NCBI GenBank assembly: GCA_031359995.1 | Contig: JANMAT010000208.1 | Coordinates: 1 to 64,000 of the forward strand | From: JANMAT01 sp031359995 | GTDB lineage: Bacteria > Actinomycetota > Acidimicrobiia > Acidimicrobiales > Ilumatobacteraceae | DNA: 64,000 bases | Direction of reading: 5' to 3' | Shown here: one piece after another, positions 57,050-64,000 of the stretch | How positions within the stretch are numbered: the stretch's first letter is position 1 | Layout: each line of letters opens with the position of its first letter | Made by a program: the position numbers and the translations under genes | Notes under the pieces: model-generated | The model's database searches: none | Seen by the model: the letters and a program-made list of their open reading frames with translations, nothing else | Told to the model about the DNA's origin: nothing

Positions 57050-58312
57050 ATGGCCTCCTTCGAGCTGTCGTCGCTGTTCGAGTTCCTCGCGGGCTCCCCC
57101 TCGCCGTATCACGCAGTGGCCACGGCCGCCGCCCGGCTCGATGCCGCCGGCTTCTCGGCCATCGACGAGACCGAAGCGTGGACCGAGCTGCCCGAGCTGG
57201 GCTACACGACCCGCGGCGGCGCCCTCATCGCCTGGCACCGACCCGACGGCCTGCCCGCCCACGCGCCGCTGCGCATCATCGGGGCCCACACCGACTCGCC
57301 GAACCTGCGCATCAAGCCCCACCCCGACACGGGCAACGCCGGTTGGCGCCAGCTCGCGGTCGAGATCTACGGCGGCGCGCTGTCGAACTCGTGGCTCGAT
57401 CGCGACCTGGGCCTGTCGGGGCGCATCGTGCTGGCCGACGGCACGGTGCGCCTGGTGCGGGCCGACCGGCCGCTCGCCCGGGTCGCCCAGCTCGCCATCC
57501 ACCTCGACCGCGATGTCAACGAGCGCGGCCTCGTGCTCGACAAGCAGGTGCACCTCACCCCGATCTGGGGGCTCGGCCAGGTGCGGGCCGGACACTTCGG
57601 CAACTGGCTGGCCGGCCTGGCCGGTGTGGCCGACGCCGAGATCGCCGCCTGGAACCTGATGTTCCACGACCTGACACCCCCGAGCCGGCTCGGTGTCGAC
57701 GGCGAGCTCGTCGCCTCGGCCCGACTCGACAACCTCTGCTCGTGCTGGTGCGCCATCGAGGCGCTCACCAACGCGCCGGCCGGCGAGGCGATCCACGTCG
57801 TCGCCCTGTTCGATCACGAGGAGGTCGGCTCCGGCTCCACCACCGGTGCCGGCGGCGCGTTGCTGGAGCACGTGCTCACCCGACTGGCCGGCGCCGCCGG
57901 CGCCACCGCCGACGACTGGGCCCGTTCCATGGCGACCTCGGTGTGCCTGTCGTCCGACATGGCCCACGCCGTGCACCCGAACTACCCCGAGCGCCACGAG
58001 CCCGAGCACCGGCCGCTGCCCAACGCCGGCCCCGTGCTGAAGGTCAACAGCAACCAGCGCTACGCGACCGACGCGGTGACCGCCACGGTGTTCACGCAGG
58101 CGTGCGAGCAGGCCAACGTGCCGTGGCAGGTGTTCGTGTCACGCAACAACATGCCGTGCGGTTCCACCATCGGCCCGGTGACCGCCACCCGGCTCGGCAT
58201 CCCCACCGTCGACGTGGGCTGCGCCCAGCTGTCGATGCACTCGGCCCGCGAGCTGTGCGGGGCCCAGGACCCGGCCTTCATGGCGCGGGCCATGGTCGCC
58301 TTCCTGCGCTGA
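57050..58312 (+). CDS. apeB: M18-family aspartyl aminopeptidase
   Basis: A 420-aa di-zinc aminopeptidase that removes N-terminal acidic residues from peptides. Zinc ligands appear in IIGAHTDSPNLRIKP (His, Asp), ASARLDNLCSCW (Asp), LFDHEEVGSGSTTGA (Glu pair) and CLSSDMAHAVHPNY (Asp). The last His is in CAQLSMHSARELCG. It is likely cytoplasmic and dodecameric as in other M18 enzymes. It follows the phosphatase gene by 62 bp. CAGACT 6 nt before the ATG is a weak -10-like sequence. Confidence 0.92.
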   Translation: MASFELSSLFEFLAGSPSPYHAVATAAARLDAAGFSAIDETEAWTELPELGYTTRGGALIAWHRPDGLPAHAPLRIIGAHTDSPNLRIKPHPDTGNAGWRQLAVEIYGGALSNSWLDRDLGLSGRIVLADGTVRLVRADRPLARVAQLAIHLDRDVNERGLVLDKQVHLTPIWGLGQVRAGHFGNWLAGLAGVADAEIAAWNLMFHDLTPPSRLGVDGELVASARLDNLCSCWCAIEALTNAPAGEAIHVVALFDHEEVGSGSTTGAGGALLEHVLTRLAGAAGATADDWARSMATSVCLSSDMAHAVHPNYPERHEPEHRPLPNAGPVLKVNSNQRYATDAVTATVFTQACEQANVPWQVFVSRNNMPCGSTIGPVTATRLGIPTVDVGCAQLSMHSARELCGAQDPAFMARAMVAFLR

Positions 58313-58335
58313 ACCCCTGCTCGCCGACGGGGCGG

Positions 58336-59601
58336 TCAGGCCGTCTCGTTCGTCGCTTCCCGGCGGCCGGCCAGCACCAGGCCGACGCCGAGCACCAGCA
58401 GCAGCGCACCCACGGTCAGGGCGCCGCCCTGCTCCGAGGCGCCCGTTCGGGGCAGGGTCACCGGGATGGTCGTGTTCACGAGCACCTGCGGACCGGTCGT
58501 CGACGTCGTCGGATCGGTCGTGGTGGTGTTGCCCGGCGGGGTCGTCGGGGTCGTCGGGGACGTGGTGGTGTCGACCACGGCCAGGAACTGGGCGGTGGCC
58601 GCCGCGGTCGCGCCGGGCGCGCCCGGGATGATCTCGGTGGTCAACATGCCCTGGCATCCGCCGTTGTTGGTGGGTCGCTGCCACAGCTCGAGCGTGCTGA
58701 CCGACTGGGCGGCGATCGAGGCCGACAGGCTGCCGGCGCCGCCGCTGTTGCGGGTGGCGCACAGGTTCACCGACACGCCGGCGTTCGGGTTGGCGATGGC
58801 GAGCTCACCGGCGGTCAGGCTGACGCCGGCCTGCGGCGTGCACAGGGCCACGCTGTCGAGGCCCGCGACCGTGATGGCCAGCGGCGAGATGTTGGCGGTG
58901 ACCGTGAACGTCACCGGACTGCCAGGTGCCACGTCGGTGGCCGGCGACGCCGTCATGGCGACGGTCGGGTTGAGGTTCAGGGTGGGGTCGATGGCCGGCC
59001 AGTTCGGGCAGTTGAGCGCCGTCGCCGCCTGGTAGGCCGGCGCCGGCGAGTTGGCCGGCAGGTGCCCGGTGACGCACCACACGAGGCGCTGCCGCCCGGC
59101 GCGGGTGTTCGTGGTGGCGTTGCTGGCCGCCGGCGTGGGGTTGTCGATGATCCACGCCAGGCGGGCCTTGTCGAGGGTGGTCAGTGCGTTGGCCGCCGTG
59201 TTGTCCTGCACGAACGGGGCGTTGCCGCACACGTTCTTGGGCTCCTCGGTGCAGTACAGCCAGGTGTAGCTGAGCGTGCCGCCGGTGAGGCGTTGCACGC
59301 CGCACACGGGCGCCGACATGGCCGAGTCGAGCGAGCCGGGTGTGAAGGTCGCCCCGTTGTAGAAGCCGTCGCTCTGGCGACCCTTCAGGTCGTGCACGGG
59401 GATCATGTTCCCGGGCGTCAGGAGCGCGTCGTCGAGCGTGACGTTGATCGTCGCGGTGTCGGTGGCGCCGGTCGAGGTCGGGCAGCCGCCGATCGTGACC
59501 GGGGCGGCGGCAGCGGGTACGGCCGACACGACCAGGCCCAGACCGAGGGATCCGCACAGCCCGGCTGCCGCCAGGAGTGCTCTCGCTCGCGTGATCTTCA
59601 T
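58336..59601 (-). CDS. LPRTG-anchored surface protein with putative thioester domain
   Basis: A 421-aa wall protein. It has a signal peptide (RARALLAAAGLCGSLGLGL, cut near AAAA-PV). The N-terminal domain (about 35-180) contains LYCTEEP and, after a helix DKARLAWIIDNPTP, GRQRLVWCVTGHLP. This Cys...Gln arrangement resembles Gram-positive thioester domains that bind host or neighbour surfaces covalently. An Ig-like domain follows (about 205-330, VTFTVTANISPLAIT), then a Thr/Pro linker. The end is LPRTG (sortase site), a TM helix and RREATNETA. No sortase is in the window. GAGGAG lies before the ATG at 59601. The thioester call is inference. Confidence 0.78.
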   Translation of the reverse strand: MKITRARALLAAAGLCGSLGLGLVVSAVPAAAAPVTIGGCPTSTGATDTATINVTLDDALLTPGNMIPVHDLKGRQSDGFYNGATFTPGSLDSAMSAPVCGVQRLTGGTLSYTWLYCTEEPKNVCGNAPFVQDNTAANALTTLDKARLAWIIDNPTPAASNATTNTRAGRQRLVWCVTGHLPANSPAPAYQAATALNCPNWPAIDPTLNLNPTVAMTASPATDVAPGSPVTFTVTANISPLAITVAGLDSVALCTPQAGVSLTAGELAIANPNAGVSVNLCATRNSGGAGSLSASIAAQSVSTLELWQRPTNNGGCQGMLTTEIIPGAPGATAAATAQFLAVVDTTTSPTTPTTPPGNTTTTDPTTSTTGPQVLVNTTIPVTLPRTGASEQGGALTVGALLLVLGVGLVLAGRREATNETA

Positions 59602-59792
59602 ATGCTCATCTCCTCTTCCCACCGCCGGGGCGGTCTGACCTGACGCCGCCCGTCGCAGCAACGGTATGTCGGTCTTCGAGCTTCGGTCAGCACTGATGGT
59701 GACTCGCACCGTGACGTAAGAACGCTCTATGTGGTTGTTGGAACACATGGCGAGACGACATCACGACGAACTCGCCCTCGCGACCGTAGCGG

Positions 59793-60977
59793 TCACGTGG
59801 TGTAGTCGGCGTTGATCCTCACGTACCCGTCGGTCAGGTCGCAGCCCCACACGGCCCACGACCCCTCCGCGACCCCGAGGGACACGTGGATGCGGACATC
59901 GTCGCCCCGCATGTACTCCGACAGGCGCGCCAGCCCGGCATCATCGACCGGCCGCGGGTAGACCTCCTGGTCGCCGAAGCGGATCACGACCCGCTCGCTG
60001 TCGATGTCGGTGTCGTCGCTGCACTTGCCCACGGCCATGGCGACCCGACCCCAGTTGGGGTCGGCGCCGTGCACCGCCGTCTTGACGAGCGGCGAGTTCA
60101 CGATCGCCTTCGCCACGCGCTTGGCCTGCGCATCGTCACGAGCCTGGTCCACGCACACCTCGAGCAACGTGGTGGCCCCTTCGCCATCGCGGCCCACCAT
60201 CTTCGTCAAGGTGAGGGCCACGTCGTGCAGCGCGGCCTCGAAGGCGTCCAGGTCGACCGGGCCGGCGGCCCCCGAGGCCAGCACCGCCGCCGTGTCAGAG
60301 GTGGAGGTGTCGGTGTCGACCGACACCGAGTTGAACGTCCGGTCGATCACGCGTCGGAAGATGCGATCGAGGTCGGCGGCACCGACGGCGGCGTCGGTGA
60401 ACAGGAGCGTGATCAGCGTGGCCATGTCGGGCTCGATCATCCCGACGCCCTTGGCGATGCCCACGACCCGGGCTGACGACCCCGCCACCGTGGCCGTGGC
60501 CAGCTTGGGGTGGGTGTCGGTGGTCATGATGCCGGCGGCCGCCGCCAGCGCGTCGCGACCCTCGGGCAACGGCAGCGCGGTCAGGAACGTGCGCACCCGG
60601 TCCATCGGGTACTGGCGGCCGATCACGCCGGTGGACGCGATGAGCAGCTCCGCGGGCGCGCAGTCGAGACGGTCGGCCACCGCGGCGAGCACCTCGCGGG
60701 CGTTGGCCATGCCCTCGGCGCCGGTGGCCACGTTGGCGTTCTTGGAGATGACCACGCAGCCCCGCAGCCGACCGGCGGCCACGTTGGCGCGCGACAGCTC
60801 GACGCTGCACCCGGCGAAGCGGCTCCTGGTGAACATCGCCGCGGCGGGCACCACGGCGTCGGCGGCGATCACGACGAAATCGTCGGTCGTGTCCTTGATG
60901 CCGATGTTGGCCACCAGCGAGCGGAACCCCTGCGGCAGATCGGCCGGTGTGATCACGGGCGTCTTCGCCGCGCTCAC
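59793..60977 (-). CDS. argJ: Ornithine acetyltransferase / N-acetylglutamate synthase
   Basis: A 394-aa Ntn-like enzyme recycling acetyl groups in arginine synthesis. The autocleavage region GVGMIEPDMATLITLLFTDA contains the nucleophile Thr after Ala (MA-TL). CVVISKNANVATG and the C-terminal DGYVRINADYTT are conserved. Cleavage gives alpha and beta chains. No other arg gene is within the window; argJ ends an operon with aromatic, nucleotide and phospholipid genes. Its ATG overlaps plsC by 4 bp. Confidence 0.93.
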   Translation of the reverse strand: MSAAKTPVITPADLPQGFRSLVANIGIKDTTDDFVVIAADAVVPAAAMFTRSRFAGCSVELSRANVAAGRLRGCVVISKNANVATGAEGMANAREVLAAVADRLDCAPAELLIASTGVIGRQYPMDRVRTFLTALPLPEGRDALAAAAGIMTTDTHPKLATATVAGSSARVVGIAKGVGMIEPDMATLITLLFTDAAVGAADLDRIFRRVIDRTFNSVSVDTDTSTSDTAAVLASGAAGPVDLDAFEAALHDVALTLTKMVGRDGEGATTLLEVCVDQARDDAQAKRVAKAIVNSPLVKTAVHGADPNWGRVAMAVGKCSDDTDIDSERVVIRFGDQEVYPRPVDDAGLARLSEYMRGDDVRIHVSLGVAEGSWAVWGCDLTDGYVRINADYTT

Positions 60978-61651
60978 GCGCCCGCCCTCACCTGGGCGGC
61001 GTCGAACAGACGCTGGAGCGACTCGGACAGCTCGGCGGTCACCGCGGCGCGGGCCGAGCGCGTGACCCGGCCCGACTCGGACGGCGGCGCAGTGATGGGC
61101 GCACCGATGACCACGTGCACCTTCTTCGGATGGATGAACTTCGCACCCTTGGGCATGACCCCTTCGGAGCCACCGATGCCGACGGGCACGATGGGCACCC
61201 CGGCCCGCAGGGCGATGTAGGCGGCGCCATCCTTGAGCGGCTGCACCACGGGGCCGGCCTTGCGCTCGCCCTCGGGGAAGAGCACGAGCGGCTCGCCACC
61301 CCGCAGGATCTCGATGCAGCGGTCGAGCGCCTGACGATCGGCGATGTCACGGCTCACCGGGAAGCCGCCGAGCGCCGAGAGCAGCCACGCGAACGCCGGC
61401 TTCTTCCACAGCGAGTCCTTGCCCATGTAGCGCAGACGCCGCCTGGTGGCCACCGCGGCGATGGGTGTGTCCATGTTCGAGCGGTGCACCGGCGCCAGGA
61501 TGAACGCGCCCGAGGTGGGCACGTGCTCCAGGCCCTCGACGGTCATGCGCAGCCACAACCGGCAGAAGCCAACGCACAGGGTGCGGCCCAGCCAGTAGAA
61601 GGCGAACGACGCCCGAGTGGCGCTGGCCAGCTTGGTGTCGACCTTGGTCAT
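60974..61651 (-). CDS. plsC: 1-acyl-sn-glycerol-3-phosphate acyltransferase-like protein
   Basis: A 225-aa membrane-associated acyltransferase. The catalytic box is H-x4-D in APVHRSNMDTP. VLFPEGERKAG (block III, with Glu and Arg) and GVPIVPVGIGGSEG (block IV) follow. A hydrophobic N-terminus (FAFYWLGRTLCVGFCRLWLR) anchors it. It would make phosphatidic acid from lysophosphatidic acid; the exact acceptor is not proven. It is coupled to cmk by TGATG and to argJ by ATGA. Confidence 0.88.
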   Translation of the reverse strand: MTKVDTKLASATRASFAFYWLGRTLCVGFCRLWLRMTVEGLEHVPTSGAFILAPVHRSNMDTPIAAVATRRRLRYMGKDSLWKKPAFAWLLSALGGFPVSRDIADRQALDRCIEILRGGEPLVLFPEGERKAGPVVQPLKDGAAYIALRAGVPIVPVGIGGSEGVMPKGAKFIHPKKVHVVIGAPITAPPSESGRVTRSARAAVTAELSESLQRLFDAAQVRAGA

Positions 61652-62328
61652 CAGCCCTCCCGTACGTCCAACAGCCGGACGATCTCGTCCACGATGGCCT
61701 CCACCGACCGGTCGCTCGTGTCGACCACCACCGCGTCGGCCGCCTCGGCGAGGGGCGCGTGGCTGCGGCTGCGGTCCAGATGGTCGCGCGCGGCGATGGC
61801 GGCGGCGACCTCGGCGAGCTGCTGAGCGTCGGCACCCTGCTCCTGGTGGCGCCGGGCGGCGCGCACCTCGGGCGAGGCGGTGAGGTAGAGCTTCAGGCGG
61901 GCATCGGGGAACACGACGGTGCCGATGTCGCGCCCCTCGATCACCCCGCCGCCCCGGGCCAGGGCCCACGCCCGCTGCTGGTCACGCAGTTCGTCACGCA
62001 CGGCCGGGTTCGCCGCCACCGCGCTCACCGCCTGGGCGACCTCGGGCGTACGGATGTCAGTGGTGACGTCGTCGCCGTCGAGCAGCACGCGCTCACCGAT
62101 CTCCATGGACACCGAGGTGGCCAGGGCGGCAACGGCCTCGGCGTGGGCCGGGTCGACGGCGCGGCGCAACGCGGCGACGGTCACGGCCCGGTACATGGCG
62201 CCCGTATCGAGGTACGTGAGCCCCAGACGGCGGGCCAGCGCCTTGGCCACCGTGGACTTGCCCGCACCGGCGGGGCCGTCGATGGCGATGACGCGCAGGT
62301 GGGCGAGGGCGTCCATCGAAGAGGTCAC
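61651..62328 (-). CDS. cmk: Cytidylate kinase
   Basis: A 225-aa NMP kinase phosphorylating CMP/dCMP. The P-loop is IDGPAGAGKSTVAKALA, then YLDTGAMYRAVT (CMP site), DIRTPEVAQAVSAVAANPAVR and VIEGRDIGTVVFPDA. The GTG at 62328 overlaps the aroA stop (GTGA); an ATG at 62316 is the alternative. The aroA-cmk pair is a widespread linkage, here extended to plsC. Confidence 0.93.
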   Translation of the reverse strand: MTSSMDALAHLRVIAIDGPAGAGKSTVAKALARRLGLTYLDTGAMYRAVTVAALRRAVDPAHAEAVAALATSVSMEIGERVLLDGDDVTTDIRTPEVAQAVSAVAANPAVRDELRDQQRAWALARGGGVIEGRDIGTVVFPDARLKLYLTASPEVRAARRHQEQGADAQQLAEVAAAIAARDHLDRSRSHAPLAEAADAVVVDTSDRSVEAIVDEIVRLLDVREG

Positions 62329-63647
62329 GCTAGTTGGCTCCGGAGGTGGTCGAGGGCGTCCCAGTAGCCCGGGAAGGTCTTGGCCACGCAACCCGGGTCG
62401 CTGATGGCCACGCCGGGCACGCGCAGACCGACGAGGGCGAAGCTCATGGCCATGCGATGGTCGTCGTAGGTGTGCACCACCGCGCCGCGCGGCGTGGAGG
62501 GGCGCACGACGAAGCCGTCGTCCTCCTCCTCGGCGTCCACCCCGAGCCGGCGCAGCTCGGCGACCGCGGCGGCGATGCGATCGGTCTCCTTGGCCCGGAT
62601 GAAGCCGATGCCCGTGGCCCGCACCGGCTCGCGGGCGAAGGCGGCCACCGCGGCCAGCGTGGGCGCGGTGTCGCTCAGATCGGCCAGGTTGACCTCGACG
62701 CCACCCAGCTCGCCGGTACCGATCACCTCGGTGGCGTCGGAGCCCATGTTCACCGTGCACCCCATGCGTTCCAGCACGTCGACGAAGGCCAGGTCGCCCT
62801 GCACCGTGTTGCGCCCGAGCCCCTCCACCACGACGCGGCCACCACAGATCGCGGCGGCGGCGAAGAAGTACGACGCGGCCGACGCGTCGGGTTCGATGGC
62901 CACGTCACGGCCCACGTAGCGACCAGCGCGCACCACGTAGGTACGTTCGCCCTCGCGCTGCACGTGCCCACCGAACTCGGCCATCACCGCCATGGTGAGA
63001 TCCAGGTACGGCTCCGACACCGCGGCGGTGGTGAGCCGCACACGCAGCCCACCGGGCAGCACCGGCCCGACCATCAGCAGGCCCGACACGAACTGGCTCG
63101 ACACGTCGGCGGCCAAGGAGACCTCGCCGCCGGTGAGGGGGCCCTGGATCTGGACGGGGAGGTGCTCGGGCGAGTCGCCGACGGGGATCACCGTGGCTCC
63201 GAGCGCCCGGAGCGCGTCGAAGCCCGGGCCCATCGGTCGCGTGCGCAGCTGAGGGGCGCCGTCGAGCACGTAGCGGCGCCCGTCGAGCGCGCACCACGGG
63301 GCGAGGAAGCGCGCCGTGGTGCCCGACTGGCGGGCGTCGAGCCGGCACAGCTCATCGCCCGCCTCGGCGCTGCGCACGGGCTGGCCGTACACGTCGATGG
63401 TGGTGCCGTCGTCGTGGACCTCGATCTCGCAACCGGCCCGCCGCAGCGCGTGGATCATGGCCTCGGTGTCGTCCGACAGCAGGACGCCCGTCAGACGGGA
63501 CCCACCCGCGGCCATGGCCGCCACCGGCAGGGCCCGGTTGGTCGCGCTCTTCGAGCCGGGGACCACGACGCGGGCGTCGAGTCGACCGGCCAGCGGCTCG
63601 ATGGGCAGCGGGTCCGGTCGGGCCGCGGGAACGGGTGCCGGGCTCAA
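62325..63647 (-). CDS. aroA: 3-phosphoshikimate 1-carboxyvinyltransferase (EPSP synthase)
   Basis: A 440-aa shikimate-pathway enzyme joining phosphoenolpyruvate to shikimate-3-phosphate. VVPGSKSATNRALPVAAMA holds the substrate Lys and Ser. CRLDARQSGTTARFL replaces the usual LGNAGTAMR-type loop. VSSQFVSGLLM, RAKETDRIAA and VHTYDDHRMAMSFALVG are diagnostic. The TTG start at 63647 overlaps the stop of the upstream ACT-domain gene (TTGA), so initiation is probably by coupling; a weak TTG may limit its level. Confidence 0.92.
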   Translation of the reverse strand: MSPAPVPAARPDPLPIEPLAGRLDARVVVPGSKSATNRALPVAAMAAGGSRLTGVLLSDDTEAMIHALRRAGCEIEVHDDGTTIDVYGQPVRSAEAGDELCRLDARQSGTTARFLAPWCALDGRRYVLDGAPQLRTRPMGPGFDALRALGATVIPVGDSPEHLPVQIQGPLTGGEVSLAADVSSQFVSGLLMVGPVLPGGLRVRLTTAAVSEPYLDLTMAVMAEFGGHVQREGERTYVVRAGRYVGRDVAIEPDASAASYFFAAAAICGGRVVVEGLGRNTVQGDLAFVDVLERMGCTVNMGSDATEVIGTGELGGVEVNLADLSDTAPTLAAVAAFAREPVRATGIGFIRAKETDRIAAAVAELRRLGVDAEEEDDGFVVRPSTPRGAVVHTYDDHRMAMSFALVGLRVPGVAISDPGCVAKTFPGYWDALDHLRSQLA

Positions 63648-64000
63648 TCGAGGACCCGGACGCTCGGGCGGAACCCGCGGGCCAGCAGCCCGCCGCGGAA
63701 CAGGTCACGGTCGCCCACGGCGACGAGCACGATCAGCACGCCACGGTTGCCCTCGGCCGAGTGGGAGACCTCGAAGTCGAACAGGTTCACACCGAGCTCG
63801 GCCGCCAGCGTGAAGATCTCGGCCGCCGAGCCGGGGCGGTCGGGGATGACGATGCGCATCTCGGCCATCTCGTCGGGCCGGTGCACGCGTGCCGGCAGGT
63901 TCGCCCGCGCCGAGCGGGCGCGCGTCAGCAGCGTGAGCAGCGCGTCGCGCCGGTCGTGGGCCACGATCTCGCGCACGCCCGTCAGCCCGGCGATGAGGCC
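63644..64000 (-). CDS. tyrA: C-terminal part of prephenate dehydrogenase with ACT domain (cut by window edge)
   Basis: The frame is open to the right edge; 118 residues are visible. GLIAGLTGVREIVAHDRRDA resembles the end of the prephenate-dehydrogenase dimerisation domain. It is followed by an ACT regulatory domain (AEMRIVIPDRPGSAAEIFTL, then NLFDFEVSHSAEGNRGVL). ACT domains here usually mediate feedback by aromatic amino acids. Its position before aroA fits. A stand-alone ACT protein cannot be excluded, since the catalytic domain is outside the window. Confidence 0.72.
   Translation of the reverse strand, partial: GLIAGLTGVREIVAHDRRDALLTLLTRARSARANLPARVHRPDEMAEMRIVIPDRPGSAAEIFTLAAELGVNLFDFEVSHSAEGNRGVLIVLVAVGDRDLFRGGLLARGFRPSVRVLD

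Noticed and set aside
1..64000. tRNA, rRNA or riboswitch genes
   Set aside because: Gaps between genes are short, and none shows a cloverleaf, a CCA end or a known riboswitch core on reading. A covariance-model scan would be decisive but could not be run.

Overview
The window is 64 kb of very GC-rich DNA, almost fully coding, with short gaps and many 1-11 bp gene overlaps. It carries a complete Pup-proteasome set: prcA, prcB, pup, dop, pafA and the ATPase mpa/arc. Other actinobacterial markers are HelY, TatBC, TrmI, DUF4193, DUF3151, a SCO6745-family protein, an F420-type luciferase-like oxidoreductase and ThyX. Together with a chemoreceptor and a double-domain ThyX, this suggests an actinobacterium outside the classical mycobacterial/streptomycete groups, most likely class Acidimicrobiia. 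That placement is inference. No rRNA, tRNA, CRISPR array, insertion sequence or prophage was recognised.

Layout. 1-5 kb: end of a repeat-tailed protein, an enoyl-CoA hydratase gene with two compensating frameshifts, then Nudix, GNAT and DUF4193 genes and a LysM-transglycosylase. 5-16 kb: thyX, a zinc-type dehydrogenase, an orphan lipid-kinase C-domain, helY, tatC-tatB, a glycerophosphodiesterase, lepB and pafA. 16-29 kb: the rest of the proteasome/pupylation locus (prcA-prcB-pup-dop, mpa, trmI), interrupted by plus-strand genes for a chemoreceptor, a Uma2 protein, a lipoprotein with a two-TM GAF receptor, and a ferredoxin. 29-40 kb: Lon-like domain protein, D,D-carboxypeptidase, a two-subunit acyl-CoA synthetase, a desaturase, transketolase-transaldolase and a LOG protein. 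40-47 kb: P450 and glycolate oxidase (glcD-E-F) operon. 47-64 kb: typA, parA, RNase D, rhodanese, a MobA-like protein, DUF3151, pyruvate kinase, an M18 aminopeptidase, an LPRTG wall protein, and an overlapping tyrA-aroA-cmk-plsC-argJ operon running off the right edge.

Three themes stand out. First, at least 19 genes have a TANNNT hexamer 6-9 nt before an ATG or GTG, the hallmark of leaderless transcripts; this fixes several start codons (thyX, lepB, pafA, dop and others). At 45.5 kb two divergent genes share the TA of their -10 boxes inside a palindrome. Second, several genes are internally deleted remnants that keep both ends (FIST, PAS-chemoreceptor, histidine kinase/response regulator), and one otherwise normal gene carries paired frameshifts. 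Assembly error has to be excluded before these are called pseudogenes. Third, the proteasome locus hosts a lipoprotein/GAF-receptor pair with no output domain and a ferredoxin with an elaborate control region next to mpa. These are the best candidates here for something undescribed.
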